Of a DNA stretch of 64,000 nt, positions 22,441 through 34,290 are shown piece after piece. Every line of letters begins with the position of its first letter. Position 1 is the stretch's first letter. This DNA is from Numida meleagris (lineage: Eukaryota > Chordata > Aves > Galliformes > Numididae), in NCBI RefSeq assembly GCF_002078875.1, contig NC_034410.1, forward strand, positions 146,658,851 through 146,722,850, written 5' to 3'. Both the position numbers and the translations under genes were made by a program. Under the pieces are notes generated by a model. It worked only from the letters and a program-made list of their open reading frames with translations. It did not search any database and was not told where the DNA came from.

Positions 22441-23573
22441 CATTCTACTCATGCTAAAGGGTGGAAACTAAGAAACGTGTCTGCACAGGAAACAATACAA
22501 CACAAGAGGCAGATTTGGAACTGGTAGAAAAGGGAAGGAGAAAAGGACAAGTGAGGTTATTGAACGAGGGGCACTGAAGCCAATTCTTTAGATGCACAAG
22601 AGGTAATAATTTTCTCTGTTGGCCATATGGGAGGGGAGAAAGACCTGGAGACAGTCCTCTCTCCATCTCTCTCCCTCTCGCTCCTTCTCTCCCTCCTTCC
22701 CTCTCAGAAAATCAAGAGAATTAAGTTTGCAGAGTTACGTAGGAGGCACTGGGCGTCAGATACAATTACTCATCCGCTGCATCATAATTACTGCAAATGG
22801 TCCATTAAAGGAAAATTATCATCAATATGATATTATCAGACAGCGGATAAATGAATAAAGGAAAGTGCTTATTCTTCCATTGTCCTGTTAATAGAGACGT
22901 CTTTGAAATTGATAATGTGAAGGATGCCACCTCGCTGGGGAATGTGGGCCAGCAGGACATGAAGGGGAACTCTGGGTGAGGGTCCACCAAAGAGATGGAG
23001 GTGTGAATGCAGCTATGCACCTTTGCTTGACAGGGAACAGGACTGGAACACCTGGGCAAGATGTCATCACTGTGCAGGACCCTCTCACACCACAGTCCCT
23101 TCTCCCCAAGGATCCGTGCTGCCTTTCTGCACTTTTGTAAACTCAGCACCAACAAACTTCAGCAGACCAGAATCCAATTCACCATGCAAACCCAAAGCAG
23201 AACCAGATCACTGGCCTAACCTTGCTGTTTAGGAGTGTTTTTCCCCAGCCACTGCACCTGGGACCAGACCCACCTGGGCAAAAAGAGGTCAGAGGCACTC
23301 ATGATGCAAACACTTTTGCACTCATCATGCTGAAATTAGGCCACAACTGCAGGAAGAGTCAGCTAATCACCTCTAGATCAGCAGATGTTTTCTGCACTGT
23401 TGGACTCTGAGTGCTGAATGCCTCTAGGAAACTCAACCTCCATCTTCACAAATGGGAACCTGTGCTTTGGAGGCAGAAGACTGGGGGCAATTGTTCTGAG
23501 CAATGACTATTCCACATCCAGAATGGCATAAAGTACATAACATATCCTGATGACTGAGAAAAAAAAGACAAAT
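22441..23573. other. Unique sequence with a pyrimidine-rich patch
   Basis: A CT-rich stretch lies at about 22655-22705. The segment 22725-22930 is listed separately. No gene is recognised; the 116-codon reverse frame at 22805-23155 has no domain. Confidence 0.5.
22725..22930. promoter_or_regulatory. Candidate conserved noncoding segment
   Basis: This repeat-free stretch contains 'agttacgtaggaggc', 'acaattactcatcc', 'catcataattactgcaaatg', 'ggtccattaaagg' and 'gaaattgataatgtg'. ATTA-type cores, an octamer-like tgcaaat and scattered CpGs are consistent with an enhancer-like element. It has not been tested for conservation. Confidence 0.25.
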
Positions 23574-24090
23574 GGAATCACAGACTCATAGAATCATTAA
23601 GATTGGAAAGACCACTAAGATTATCTAGTCCAGCCATCAACCCATCCCCATCATGCCCACTAAAGCATGTCCCTCAACACCATATCTCCACATTCCTTGA
23701 ACACCTCCATGGACAGTGAATTCACGACCTCCCTGGGCAGCCTGTTCCACTACTTCACTGCCCTTTCTGAGAAGAAATTTTTCTGAATATCCAAATTAAA
23801 CCTCCTCTGGCACTACTTACTTAAAACCATTACCTCCATCTTATCACTGTTACCTGGGAGGAGGACCCCCACCTTGTTACAAGCTCCGTTCAGGGAGCTG
23901 TAGAGAGCCATAAGGTTCCCCCTGAGCATCCTCTTCTCCAGATTGAACAAGCCCAATTCCCTCATCCACTCCCCATAAGACTTCTGCTTCGGACCCTTCG
24001 CAGATTTGTTACCCTTCTTTGGACATGCTCCAGGGCTTCAATGTCTTTCTTGAAGTGAGTGGTCCAAAACTGAACATATGAGGTGGCATC
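23574..24090 (-). mobile_element. CR1 element, about 515 bp
   Basis: One of the longer reverse CR1 copies. The tail is 'cagactcatagaatcatt', followed by 'agattatctagtccagcc', 'gggcagcctgttccac' and 'agcatcctcttctccagatt', with the ORF2 C-terminal part in 'tccagggcttcaatgtcttt' (reverse of KDIEALEHV). It is frame-disrupted. Confidence 0.95.
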
Positions 24091-24987
24091 TTCCCAAAAT
24101 GCTTCACATATCCATTTAGCAGGTAAGAAGGAACTAAGGAAAGACAGACCCAACGGCAGGATCAAGGATCAACCAAACCAAGGATCATCCTCAGTTTGTT
24201 TGCTAGGAACACCCCCATTGTGAAGCATTTCCATGTCTCTAAGGTCACCTGCTGTAACAAGGGCACCTTTACCCTTCTCCAGCACATCAATGACTGAACA
24301 TCAGGGTGACAGGGGCACTTGCAATGTTACTGAGAGGTACACGGGCTCTGACCAGGGCAGCCAGGCCCATTCTTCAGTTCTCCATGCACTGCCAAGAGTC
24401 CCCTATTAAAAGAGGGCCTGAGATAGGAAGCCTTCACAGAAGAGTGGGCATCTGGCCAGAGCAGGAATCTGCCTGCAGGGCCAGGTTTGGTAAAGCGGCA
24501 TGGAGCTGCATCGGTCTCAAGTATAAAAAATAGTCAGTGAAGAGAGTAAAGAGGATCTGCTGCTATTCATTTCACAGCTGTAGTGGGATTAGTGGAACGA
24601 GGGCGATGGGGTAAGCTGCCCCTTTTATCTCATTCAAACATGTTGCTAATTCAGCAGAGCACCGCAGCCAGGAGCAGCTCCCAGCCTAATCCACTGTATC
24701 ATTCTCACCCAGCGTGAAGAAACGAGAATTTTAATCCGCTCCCCGCCCCCTACCCCATCAGCTTCTCCAGCAGGCTGTGCCTGGCCTGACCAGGCATGGG
24801 GACCCACTCCATGCCTCTAACTGCTTCCCCCATCTCCACTGATGGGATCTTTGGGAGCTGAGAGAGGTGGCTTCTTCCACCCCCATGCATCACAGGCTCA
24901 ACTGGGCTTTTGACCATCCTACATCATCCCCAGTCTTCTGGATGGCCAGAAATGAAAAATAGCAGGTTCATCAAGGGTAAATGTATC
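24091..24987. other. Unique sequence
   Basis: No transposon is recognised. 'ggatcaaggatcaaccaaac' at about 24161-24190 is a small internal repeat of 'aaggatca'. The segment 24545-24745 is listed separately. Confidence 0.5.
24545..24745. promoter_or_regulatory. Candidate conserved noncoding segment
   Basis: The repeat-free segment carries 'gtgggattagtgg' and 'cagcctaatccactg', a reverse-complementary pair of GGATTA/TAATCC (OTX/PITX-type) cores about 110 bp apart. It also has 'gagaattttaatccgc' and several CpGs. The inference rests on motif content only. Confidence 0.25.
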
Positions 24988-25075
24988 TGAGATTGGATAT
25001 GATGAAAAATTTCTTCTCAGAAAGAGTGGTCAGGCACTGGAACAGGCTGCCCAGGGGGATGGTGGAGTCACCATC
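24988..25075 (+). mobile_element. CR1 internal fragment (no 3' tail)
   Basis: Forward CR1 piece 'ttcttctcagaaagagtgg', 'caggcactggaacaggctgc', 'ggtggagtcaccatc'. Both ends are missing, including the 'ttggactgg...attctatg' terminus, so it was truncated after insertion or rearranged. Confidence 0.88.
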
Positions 25076-25153
25076 AGCAAAGCATAGCACAAGGTCTCTT
25101 TGAGTGAGAAGGTATATTGGCTGCTGCAATAGAAGAACGATGTAAAACTGTTA

Positions 25154-25508
25154 GAGTGTTCAAAGGAGGATTATGAAGTTGGGGAAGGATCTAGAGGGAA
25201 AGATGTGTGAGAATTGGCTGGGATTCCTTGGTTTGTTTGGCCCAAAGAAGAGGAGACTGAGAGGAGGCATCATGGAGGCCTACAGCCAACTCATGACAGC
25301 CTACAGCCAAGACATGATCTCTGCTCTCTGGTGACAGTGACAAGACTCAAGAGAACAGCATGGAGCTGTGTCAGGGGAGGGTCAGATGGGTGGTAGGAAA
25401 AGGCTCTGCACCAGAGTGTGGTGGGCATGGAACAGGCTCCCCAGGGCAGTGGGCACAGCCCCAAGCTGCTGGAGCTCAAGGAGTAATTTGGACAACACCC
25501 TCAGACCC
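25154..25508 (+). mobile_element. CR1 fragment (CR1-C-like), 3' tail missing
   Basis: Forward CR1 of the type with 'gagctgtgtcaggggaggg', 'ctccccagggcagtgggcac', 'ccaagctgctggag' and 'ttggacaacaccctcagac'. It starts near 'gagtgttcaaaggagg' and stops before the 3' UTR tail. The copy at 26115 carries that 3' part, but the two overlap by about 30 bp, so they are separate elements. Confidence 0.9.
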
Positions 25509-26114
25509 AGTGTTCACATGTTGGGTTAAACAAATGCATAAGTTGTAAAGATCACCTCAGCAAGCCCCTAAGCACAAAAATACTGCTGATTGGAGAAAAG
25601 AGGAAAAGCAAAGAAATGTGTGCATTTCTGAATGTGGCAAGTTTTCCTAGACTTCCGTAACACTTAGTGTAGAGAGGGTCGTGCCTTCAACTTAGAGGCT
25701 ATATATGAGAGGCTTTATGTGGGAAATTCTCCTTAATAAAACTACTACAGGAATGTCTCTCCCAGTGATATACTTGTTCCCTTCCTTCTGTAGAGGAAAC
25801 AGCAGAAGTGCTCTCTGGTGGAATACAAAAAATAAATACACAAGTGATGAAAATCAGGGTCAGCTCAAAGCTGGCGTCCAGCCCAGGAAATAGCAGTCAG
25901 TATAACAATAGTTTGTGTTCAGGAAAGCAGTGTTCGTGCAGGATGTGCTGAGGACCTAAAGCAGAGTGCTCACTCCTTGTGTGGGGAGACAACGAGGAGA
26001 GAATGAGCTGCTGTGCAAAAAAAACCGGAGCCTTCCTCCTGAGTCTAGCTAGGGTGCATCTGGTTTGGAAGGCAAATACCCTTCATTCTCAAAGGGATCA
26101 GACCACCAAGACGG
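25509..26114. other. Unique sequence, nothing recognised
   Basis: This spacer of about 600 bp between two CR1 pieces of the same type holds no repeat or gene I recognise. Confidence 0.5.
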
Positions 26115-26253
26115 TGTTCAAAAAGCATCTGGACAAAGCTCTCAGACATATGGTCTGCTTTTTGGATGATCCCATTTGCAGCTAGGAGTTGGACTCAGTG
26201 ATCCTTTTGGGTCCCTTCCAACTGAGGATATTCTGTGATTCTATGATTCCATG
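26115..26253 (+). mobile_element. CR1 3'-end fragment (CR1-C-like)
   Basis: Forward CR1: 'ctggacaaagctctcagaca', 'gctaggagttggactcagtg', 'gggtcccttccaact' and 'gtgattctatgattccatg'. It is the 3' terminus of the type whose body is seen at 25154-25508. Confidence 0.94.
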
Positions 26254-26550
26254 AAATGCCATGGCTGAAACACCAAGTCCAGACACCAAGGCCTTGTATG
26301 TGAGGGGAGATCTCTACTGAAATAGCACAAGCATCCCTTGCTTCTCCCTAGGCTTCAGCCCATCCTCATGCAAAGAGAAGATACATAGCCCATGGCAGAG
26401 CAAAGCATGGATGAGAAATAAAAGCATCTGCTCCAGACCAGCTGTAGTGCTACCATCTGAAAAACATCCGAAGGAAGGTACATAGGCCATAGTGAAAACC
26501 TGGGTTGGCTGCTTCTATGCAGAATGACAGGGACGTCCACCTCCCTGCTT

Positions 26551-27000
26551 CCCAGAGGAGGGCCACAATAATGATCCAAGGGATGGAACACCTCTCCTAC
26601 GAAGACAGTCTGAAAGAGCTGGGGCTGTTCATCCTGGAGAAGAGAAGGCTCCAAGGTGACCTGATAGCGGTCTTTCAGTACTTAACTGGAGCTACAGAAA
26701 AGAGGTGGACAGACTCTTTATCAGGGTCTGTGGTGACAGAACAAGGGGAAATGGCTTCAAGCTCAAACAGAGTAGATTTAGGTTGGATATAAGGAAAACT
26801 TCTTTTACAGTGAAGGTGGTGAGGCACTGGAACAGGTTTCCCAGAGATGTGATTGATGCCCTGTCCCTGGAGACTTTCAGTGTGAGGCTGTATCAAGCCC
26901 TGGGCAACTTGATGTAGCTGTGCATGTCCCTGTTCATTGCAGGGGAGCTGGACTAGATGCTCTTTAAAGGTCCCTTCAAACTCTAAGGATTCTATGATTC
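26551..27000 (+). mobile_element. CR1 element, 3' half (about 450 bp)
   Basis: Forward CR1 from 'cccagaggagggccac' to 'ggattctatgattc'. It encodes [19 protein letters not shown] and RHWNRFPRDVID-like pieces of the ORF2 C-terminus, broken by frameshifts. It is the same subfamily as 21633-22110, with matching 'aggggagctggactagatg' near the end. Confidence 0.95.
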
Positions 27001-30000
27001 CCTGGGGGAGCAACCCCAAGGATACAGAGCTCCCATGAAGTACTGCCTGATGGACACCCATCTGACTTATTCCTGACTCCCCCTTCCTTCCAAGACTTTT
27101 GTGGCTGGGGCTAATAAGCCCAAACTCACCCTCCCCAGCCCCAACACCCTGCTTTCTCCAAGGCTCCTACTCAAACATCTCCCTCCCCACAAATCCCCTG
27201 AACCTCTTCCAATTGCACACCAATAAAAAGTGCATTATTAACACCCCTCCGTCTCCGCTCCCTCATGCTCTCTGATGGGCAATGAAACCTCTCTGAATTA
27301 TGCCACTCGGCATGCTTACAATTTAATTACATTTAAAGTCAATCAGGAGCTCCTGGAGCTGAATGGCTGTTAAAAGGGTGTAGGGGAGGAGTGGGTGGAA
27401 AGGGTGGGACTAAGACCCCCAGCGCTGATGTATACACTCTCACCTCCTGCAGAACCATCGGTATCAGCCTATTTCTGCCCCTCATCCCATTCCCCCTCCT
27501 CCTTGCCCACCTTGCTGAGCTTTCTGGGAAGCTTTCCCATAGCAAAGTCCTCCAGGGAATTAGGGGGAACAGGGAAGGAGGTGAAGAGGGCTGGAAAAAG
27601 GGTGGCTGAGGCAGGCAGCAGCTATCCCTCTTCTCTGCTTCCTCTGTGTCATTGAGGGATGGCACGCGCCTTGATTTTAATTAGATGGAGGTAATTGCCT
27701 TGGTGCAGAATAACATTGTTTGTGCTGGTGGGAAGTGAGAGGGGCTTCAGGCTTGGCTGCCCCCAGGATCTGGGGGAGGGAGAATCTAGGCTGAGTGATG
27801 AGACACATTCATTGTTCAGAGAGGACAAGGGCAACCAGGGTGGCTTAACCCTTGCACTTCCATGCTGCCAAATGAGCCTGAAAACGTAGGAGGGGAAAGG
27901 GTCCAGCCTTGCTGTATGGGCAGGTTTTGTGACTGGACTGGGCTCTGCTATGAGTCTCCAATGTGTAAGCCTTGGGGGAGACTCAGAGCACCTTCTGGGG
28001 AGAAACAGGCAGAAGAGAGACTGTCTGTAAACTGAAATCCCAGCTACAATATCCCAAAAGGAAATGGAAGCCTCACTTTGTGTCCCTGCACATTGCAATG
28101 CACAGTTTGGCTATGGCAACATGCAGAGAGACCCTTAGAACAACTCAGAGCATCATCGTGGATGTGGTCACACATCATGACAAAAGGGTCTGTAACAAAG
28201 GCAGAAATCAAGTTTCTGGAACCCCAACCTATTTCCTGCTTCTTGGAATCCCAGTCCATGCGGGTGATCTTTTTCAGAGCCCTGGAGACAAGCATGTTGA
28301 GCCCTGGTGCACGACATTTGAAGGTATCCAGCAGAAGGCACAGTGGCCTCATCCATAACATTTACTGAGAAACTACTCTGGCCCCAGAGTGCATTAACAT
28401 TTAGGGAAGGTGACTGAAGGTCTGTGCCCTGATTCCCATTAGAGTGCAAGTCCAGATGATGGTGATTGCACTCCAGTGCCTTCCCGGGTGTTCCCTCCCC
28501 AGCAGTGCTCACTGCAGCAGATTGAAGCTGACTCAGAAGCTGAGCACACCAGGGCACCGGGTCTCTTGGAAGCATGCACTTTGAAAACTCCCACAAAGGC
28601 TGCAGATAGTCAAACACCTCCTAAGTGGCCCCAGCAGCTGGGATAAATATTTATGAGGGATGTCAGTGTTGTGTTTCAGGACACATGCCAAACACTAGCC
28701 ACTAGAGGTTAGCAAGAAACTGCCCCCATTGGCATATTATTGGATAAGTGTCCATTACAAGGGCTGACTCCTTCCTCTGAAGCAGATGGGAGGGGATGCT
28801 CTCAAAGACAGGATATTGGATGAGATAGTGGCATCCCCACGTTCCTTGATGATTGCTCATAAAATTAGCCATCCCTTAAAAACAGCCTTCTCTTGTCAAT
28901 ATTTAACTGCAGACTGCTGGAGGGGGAGAGGCCATGTCCAGCTTCCTGCTGCTTCCAGCTGAGTATGTTGTCTGTGGGTTGGAAAAGCCCTGATCCAGCT
29001 CTGGTTTACCAACCTGGTCAGGATCTCGCATACCAGCCATGCCTGATGCTGGAACTTCACCAAATATACAACCTTAATTGTCTTTCCCCTTGTCAAGATT
29101 CAATGTTTCTCGGTTGTGTCAGTCGTATGTGTACCATCATCCTCTTGTGATGGTGTCAGGAGATGGGTTGGCTGTGCATCAGGAAGCAGAAGGGAAGGTA
29201 TGAAAGCATATTCAGTCTTCCTGAGGCATGAAATGTCATGAAAACTGTGATACTTGCTGAGGCAGAAAGATTACCCACCGTCATTGCATGGAAACTGGGG
29301 CACAACAAGACAATTCAGCCAAAACAAGCAAAAGCAGCCACTCTGCAAGACTGATCTTTTAAGATTTGGGTGCCTGAGTCCTGTTTTAGAGCCAGATTCA
29401 GGATGAAGATGAGGGGAGCCAGGACCAAATCAGCAATGAGGAGAGGAAACAGCAGTTGTGCTTTGGAGGGGGACGCAAACTCAGAAAACAGCAGAGGTAG
29501 AAGGGGATCTAAGAAAGACACACGGAGAAACACACCCAATGTGGCACGGCCTCAAAAGTGACTACAAGGTGGTGGTGGGAGAAGGCAGTGAACAGTACTC
29601 TGAGATGGAAGTGCTGCCCTGCCCCGTATTGCTTTTTTTTGTTTGATAAGATTTTGGCCATTATGGTTATCTCCTATGGATTTAAATGTCTTTCTTTAGT
29701 ACATGGTGACAGTGGTTCATATATACATATCTAAAGATACGTGCATAAAATCCATTTGGAAAATAATAGAAGTGATGACCTGGCATTTTTCTTCTCTGCC
29801 TGTCAAACCTTCCTCCGCAGCACTGAGAGGATGAATTAGAAATGGTTTGATGTATGGACAGGTGAACAGATAAACAAAGTCTAAATGCATGGAGGTGAGA
29901 TGGATGGGCTCCGCATACATCCTGAATATTGTCAGTGTGTTCCAGTTCTAAATAATATAGATCTAAAATATTTAGGCTGGCTAAGGTTTTTCTGCTTTGA

Positions 30001-30200
30001 AAGGTGGCCTCATGCAGTTGCTCAGGAAGTTTAAGCCACCCTAAACCATACTCATCCACTGTCATGTCTCTGTAGCATGCACCCAAACTTTCTCTCCCAC
30101 ACCTCCATCCTGACACCAATTCTCAGTAGGGAGCAATGGAACTACTGCAGACAAAGCAAAACCCCACTGAGATCTGATCTCTCTTGCAACAATTTCTTTT
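27001..30200. other. Unique sequence, no gene recognised (3.2 kb)
   Basis: This is the longest CR1-free stretch. Frames up to 149 codons at 27649-28098 and 28168-28617 (reverse) have opposing open frames on the + strand and no domains, so they are not called. The segment 27285-27355 is listed separately. Confidence 0.5.
27285..27355. promoter_or_regulatory. Candidate conserved noncoding segment
   Basis: 'gaattatgccactcggcatg' and 'cttacaatttaattacattt' lie in an A+T-rich island between GC-rich flanks. It contains TAATTA (in tttaattac) and a palindromic 'gccactcggc' core. There is no repeat homology. Low certainty. Confidence 0.2.
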
Positions 30201-30260
30201 TCATAAAATCATAGAATATCCTGAGCTGGGAGGGACCCGTAAGGATCATAGAGTCCAACT
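30201..30260 (-). mobile_element. CR1 3'-end fragment (left half of inverted pair)
   Basis: Reverse CR1 terminus: 'cataaaatcatagaatatcc', 'gggagggacccgtaagg', 'atcatagagtccaact'. Its truncated 5' side abuts a forward CR1 3' end of a different subfamily within 2 bp. Confidence 0.93.
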
Positions 30261-30262
30261 GT

Positions 30263-30328
30263 ATGGTGATGGGTTGGACTAAATGATCTTAGTGGTCTTT
30301 TCCAACATTAATGACCACAGAGATTCTA
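30263..30328 (+). mobile_element. CR1 3'-end fragment (right half of inverted pair)
   Basis: Forward CR1 terminus: 'ggtgatgggttggactaaat', 'gatcttagtggtctttt', 'ccaacattaatga', with a decayed 'agagattctaag' tail. It is joined 5'-to-5' with the preceding reverse copy. Confidence 0.92.
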
Positions 30329-30565
30329 AGTTCAGAAGTGTGCTATTGAAAAACACAGCTCCTAACTCTAAAAGTAACCCTACAGCATCCTACACTAAGA
30401 AGCTAAATATTCGTGGAGAAACAACTGTTCACTCTCTGCTTCTCCCATGGGGACATGCCCATAGCCACCACCACAGGAGATGAGTATTGGATGGAGGAAT
30501 ATACCCAAGAATGAGTGGTAGTCATGTGATCCGCTCCTTGCAGATTCCCTGGACTACCAAACCAA

Positions 30566-30675
30566 GGCTCTCAGACATATGGTCTTATTTCTGGGTGGTC
30601 TTGTGTGGAGCCAGGAGTGGGATTCAATGATCCTTACATGTTCCTTCCAACTCAGGACAATCTATGATTCTATGA
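30566..30675 (+). mobile_element. CR1 3'-end fragment (CR1-C-like)
   Basis: Forward CR1: 'aggctctcagacatatgg', 'tgtggagccaggagtggg', 'tgttccttccaactcagg', 'atctatgattctatg'. It is the same 3' type as 26115-26253. Confidence 0.94.
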
Positions 30676-30926
30676 CAAGGTTATGGTGCAGCATCTTATC
30701 AGGCCAAGCATCAATTTTTGATTCTCAAACCAAGATAGCCAAAGCTATAAAGGGTAAGGCTAAATTCTTTCACAGTATGGTCTGGATAGGACATCCAGGA
30801 ATGTGGTAGGGACAGTGACAAGGGCTCTTGCTCTCCCTGCAGAACAGGTAAATGAGCACTTAAGAACCCACTTCACTGAGCTCCTGAGCATGGATCCATC
30901 ATGGTAGCTGCAGAGAAGCCATAACT

Positions 30927-31000
30927 TTGGTGATGGGCTGATGGTTGGACTAGATGATCTTAGTGGTCTTTCCAACCTTAATAATTCTATGATTCTATGT
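30927..31000 (+). mobile_element. CR1 3' terminus
   Basis: Forward CR1 end: 'ttggtgatgggctgatgg', 'ttggactagatgatcttagt', 'ccaaccttaataattctatg' and octamer tail. It is about 74 bp. Confidence 0.95.
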
Positions 31001-32080
31001 TTCTAAGCCATGAGCAGAGATGGGAAAGGAAGAGAGAGGCAAAAGGATGACAAAGCTCTTGGTCCACCCAAGCAAACGCCATACAACTAAAAACCACAGA
31101 CAAACTGCATTATGCCACAGAATGCATCATGCAAGAATCTAAGGATATTGGACTTCCCATCCAGCCAAGTGCCTTGTCCCCAGGCTGGCCAGCAGCAGAT
31201 GCCTTGGCAAGTTGCTGTGTTCTACACACCATGATCTCAGCCAACAAGCTCCCTCAGCACCTCAGTCCATACTCACACATTTCTGCCCAAGTGCCTCTGA
31301 TACAAGGAATGTAAAGAAGCTTTCCAGCAGTAGCGATGTTGTCCCCAACCCCTGGAGAGGTCAGACAGAGCTCCTGCAACAGATGCCAAAGCTTTGCCAA
31401 GCATCTGACATGGGGCTCTGGCCCCTCCACATGCCTGCAGCAGTAATATAGTAAGTGCTCTTTCATGTCTTATTGCTTTGGCTTTCCAGGATCCGAGGGG
31501 AACTCTGACACACAGTATTTATCTAAAGCAGCTATTGATCCCCAGCTCTATAAAAATGATTACACTTGACCCAAGGCTGCACTTGTTTCAGTGGCTGAGC
31601 TGGAGAGCAGGAAGATGCTGCCCAGCAGGGTAGCAGGCTAGGGAGAGAGGAGATAGAGTGCTCAGGATGGGGCCACTCAGTTGCTGTATTATCATGAAGT
31701 TCTGAGCTGAGGGTTTGAAGGCTGTTTGGGTCAAAAGTAGCCCGTTGAGGGCAGTTCAGCCTGATCTTCAGTAGTTAGGGAACATATATTAGGGTAGAGT
31801 TGAGACAGGACTGTGGTGGCCCAGGTGAAGATGTAAATTGTAATGACTGCTTCCCACCTGCACTAAATCACTGCAAAGCTGGGCAGCATGAGGGGGATGA
31901 CAGAGGAATCATCATACAAAGTGGTAAGTAGTGAGGCCAGAAACTGAACAAGTCCAAGGGTCTTTCCCTCAAAAAATGCTGTACCATTCATGGGAGAGGA
32001 CTCCTTGTGTTTGGAAATGCTTGAATTCACTGGGGTAATGTGGAAAGAAGCAGAGGAGCTGAGAGAAAATAGCAATAAAA
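31001..32080. other. Unique sequence, nothing recognised
   Basis: No transposon, RNA or gene is recognised. Frames of 60-79 codons on both strands are treated as chance. Confidence 0.5.
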
Positions 32081-32252
32081 CAGAATCATGGAATCATAGA
32101 ATCATTAAGGTTTGAAAAGACCTCTAATATCATCTAGTCCAGCTTTCAACCCATCACCACCATGCCCACTAACCATGTCCCTAAGTGGCTGTACCATTTC
32201 CCTGGGCAGTCCCTTTCAGTGCCTGACCACTCTATCTAAGAAGATATTAAGA
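32081..32252 (-). mobile_element. CR1 fragment with 3' end
   Basis: Reverse CR1: 'gaatcatggaatcatagaat', 'cattaaggtttgaaaagacc', 'catctagtccagctttcaac', 'catgcccactaaccatgtcc', 'tccctgggcagtccc'. The right end fades at 'tctaagaagatatt'. Confidence 0.95.
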
Positions 32253-32860
32253 AAATGCAGAAACAAGAAGAGTATGTCACACAGGTGGAATTGCTTGGAT
32301 TCAGCATAAGATTCTCCACCAGAGCTACCAGTCCTGAGGTCCCTCTGCAGCTACAGGGAGCAGCTCTTCAGAGCCTGGGAAGTCTTCGATCAGACAAATC
32401 CATCCTAAACCATCTTCTTCCAGAGCAGGGGGAACATAAGGCCTTGTCCGTCTGCCCAGCTCTCTGGAACACAAGTGCACCCATGTAATGGTACCCAAAA
32501 ATGGTGTATCACAGGGCTTCCCTACTCCTCTCCCCCTTCTCCTCCAGGCTCAGCCCCAGAGTGATGTTCCTGCCCTGCTTGTGGTCCCAGTCAGCCACCT
32601 TTGCATCACTTTCCATTGCATGGCATGAACAGACCCTGCACTAAACAGTAGAGCCCAGATGATGTGTGATTTAGATAGATAGAAAAGGGAATATTCCCAT
32701 GGCCAACTTAGTGAAGCTGTCCTTGAAAATGCAGTGTTACCCTAAATAAGTGCAAGGTCTTGATGCAAGACACCAACCTTACCTATGCAAGAAAACTAGG
32801 CAAAGAATACATAAACCAAATTATGGACACACCACAGGGTTTGAACATGTTCATGAAGAT
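32253..32860. other. Unique sequence, nothing recognised
   Basis: This gap between two reverse CR1 copies holds no repeat or convincing reading frame. Confidence 0.5.
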
Positions 32861-33020
32861 AGAACCATAGAATCCTTACGGTTGGAAAAGACCACCAAAG
32901 ATCATCAAGTCTAACCATCAGCCCATCACTGCCATGTCCACTAAACCATGTCACTCAGTGCCACATCTCCACATTTATTCAACACCTCCAGGGACAGTGA
33001 TTTCAACACTTCCCTGGGAA
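32861..33020 (-). mobile_element. CR1 fragment with 3' end
   Basis: Reverse CR1: 'agaaccatagaatccttacg', 'gttggaaaagaccaccaaag', 'ccatgtccactaaaccatgt', 'cctccagggacagtgatttc', ending in 'ttccctgggaagaag'. Confidence 0.95.
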
Positions 33021-33360
33021 GAAGAGATCAGTGGATATGTCCAAGAAAGAGCAGGAGCCCATGCAACCTGTCTGAGAACACAGCTATCTCTCTACACTTC
33101 AGCAAGTACTGTTGGAAAAAAAAGTGAGCATCTTAGTTTGGAAAGTGGCGAAAATGCTCAAGGAGCTGGGATTGTGCAAGAAATGTCCAGCGAGAGGGAC
33201 AACACGAGTGGGATTATTTCCAAGAAGCAGTTTAGATGGAGCTGCCCCAGAGGCTACAAGAATGGCGCGACTGGGATTGAGGATGGAAGGTAAAGAGTTT
33301 AGCAGGGCTAAAAGGAGCTGGACCATGCACTTGACCCCAGAGCCAGCAAAGAGTTCTTGG

Positions 33361-33455
33361 AACCATAGGATCATTTGAGTTGGAAGGAAACTTTAAAGGT
33401 CATCTAGTCCAGTTCCCCTGCAATGAACAGGGACACCTACAGCTAGATCATCTTG
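33361..33455 (-). mobile_element. CR1 3'-end fragment
   Basis: Reverse CR1 of the type with 'ttggaaggaaactttaaagg', 'tcatctagtccag', 'caatgaacagggacacctac' and 'agctagatca'. It is the reverse of the 'cctgttcattgcaggggag' 3' end seen in the forward copy at 26551. Confidence 0.94.
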
Positions 33456-34290
33456 GTAATTGTTGGAAGTAGAATGCCAGTAGTGAAGACAGAGGGCTGT
33501 GCTTCATCCACCAGTGACTCTGGGGTTACCAAACCCACCAGATCCCATTCAACACAAGCCCGATCCCAGTGACACCAACACAAGGAGCCTTTTTGACTAA
33601 AAGAAGGGTTATAGGTTATAGGAAGTCATCCTACAAGGTTCTTCTCTCCCTCAGCCTGCTTATTCTGCCTCAATGCTATCCTGGAGCATGACGAAAAAAA
33701 AGAAAACACCTTCAAACAGAAACTAATCCTTTTGCAAACTGCCCTGAATTAGGACCTAAAGAAAGCGCCTGGCTCAGAAGTACAACAGTTGCCTCAAGCT
33801 CCCAGGCTGTGACGGAAACAGAGGGATATCACTGAAGCTGATGTTCTGCAGAGCTGGCCATGCCCCAGCACACTTATTGGTGCGCTGAGTTGGGGAGGGC
33901 TTTGCTTCCAGCACAGGAGAGTTATCAAGGGATTTGCTGCTGTTGCAAAACTTTTTCATGGATTGGGAGGGAGAGGGAGAGGTTTTTCCAACCGTCAGCA
34001 GAGCGCGATTTAGCATCTGCAGAGTTGAAAATGACCCTTATGATTAGACTTACTTTAGGGGACCTGGATTTTAGATTTCCCTGTGTGCTGGATATGGATA
34101 TTTGTTCTTGCTGCATGGGGGAGGGTTACTTGGGAACACAAAGGGTACGAAAGCCAGTACTTCAGAGGGAAGACTGCACTGCTCACAGCTGTAATTAAAT
34201 GCCTCCTGTGAATTCCCCAGCTCTAAATGAAAGGACCCAGTTATTCACATGCCCAAGGCTCGAGCTTCTCAGAGGGGCAGCTCAAACCTC
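33456..34290. other. Unique sequence, nothing recognised
   Basis: No repeat is recognised. The 112-codon frame at 33860-34198 overlaps reverse frames and has no domain. Confidence 0.5.

Noticed and set aside
27649..28617. Two reverse frames of 149 codons
   Set aside because: Opposing + strand frames overlap them, and no recognisable domain, signal or splice border was found.
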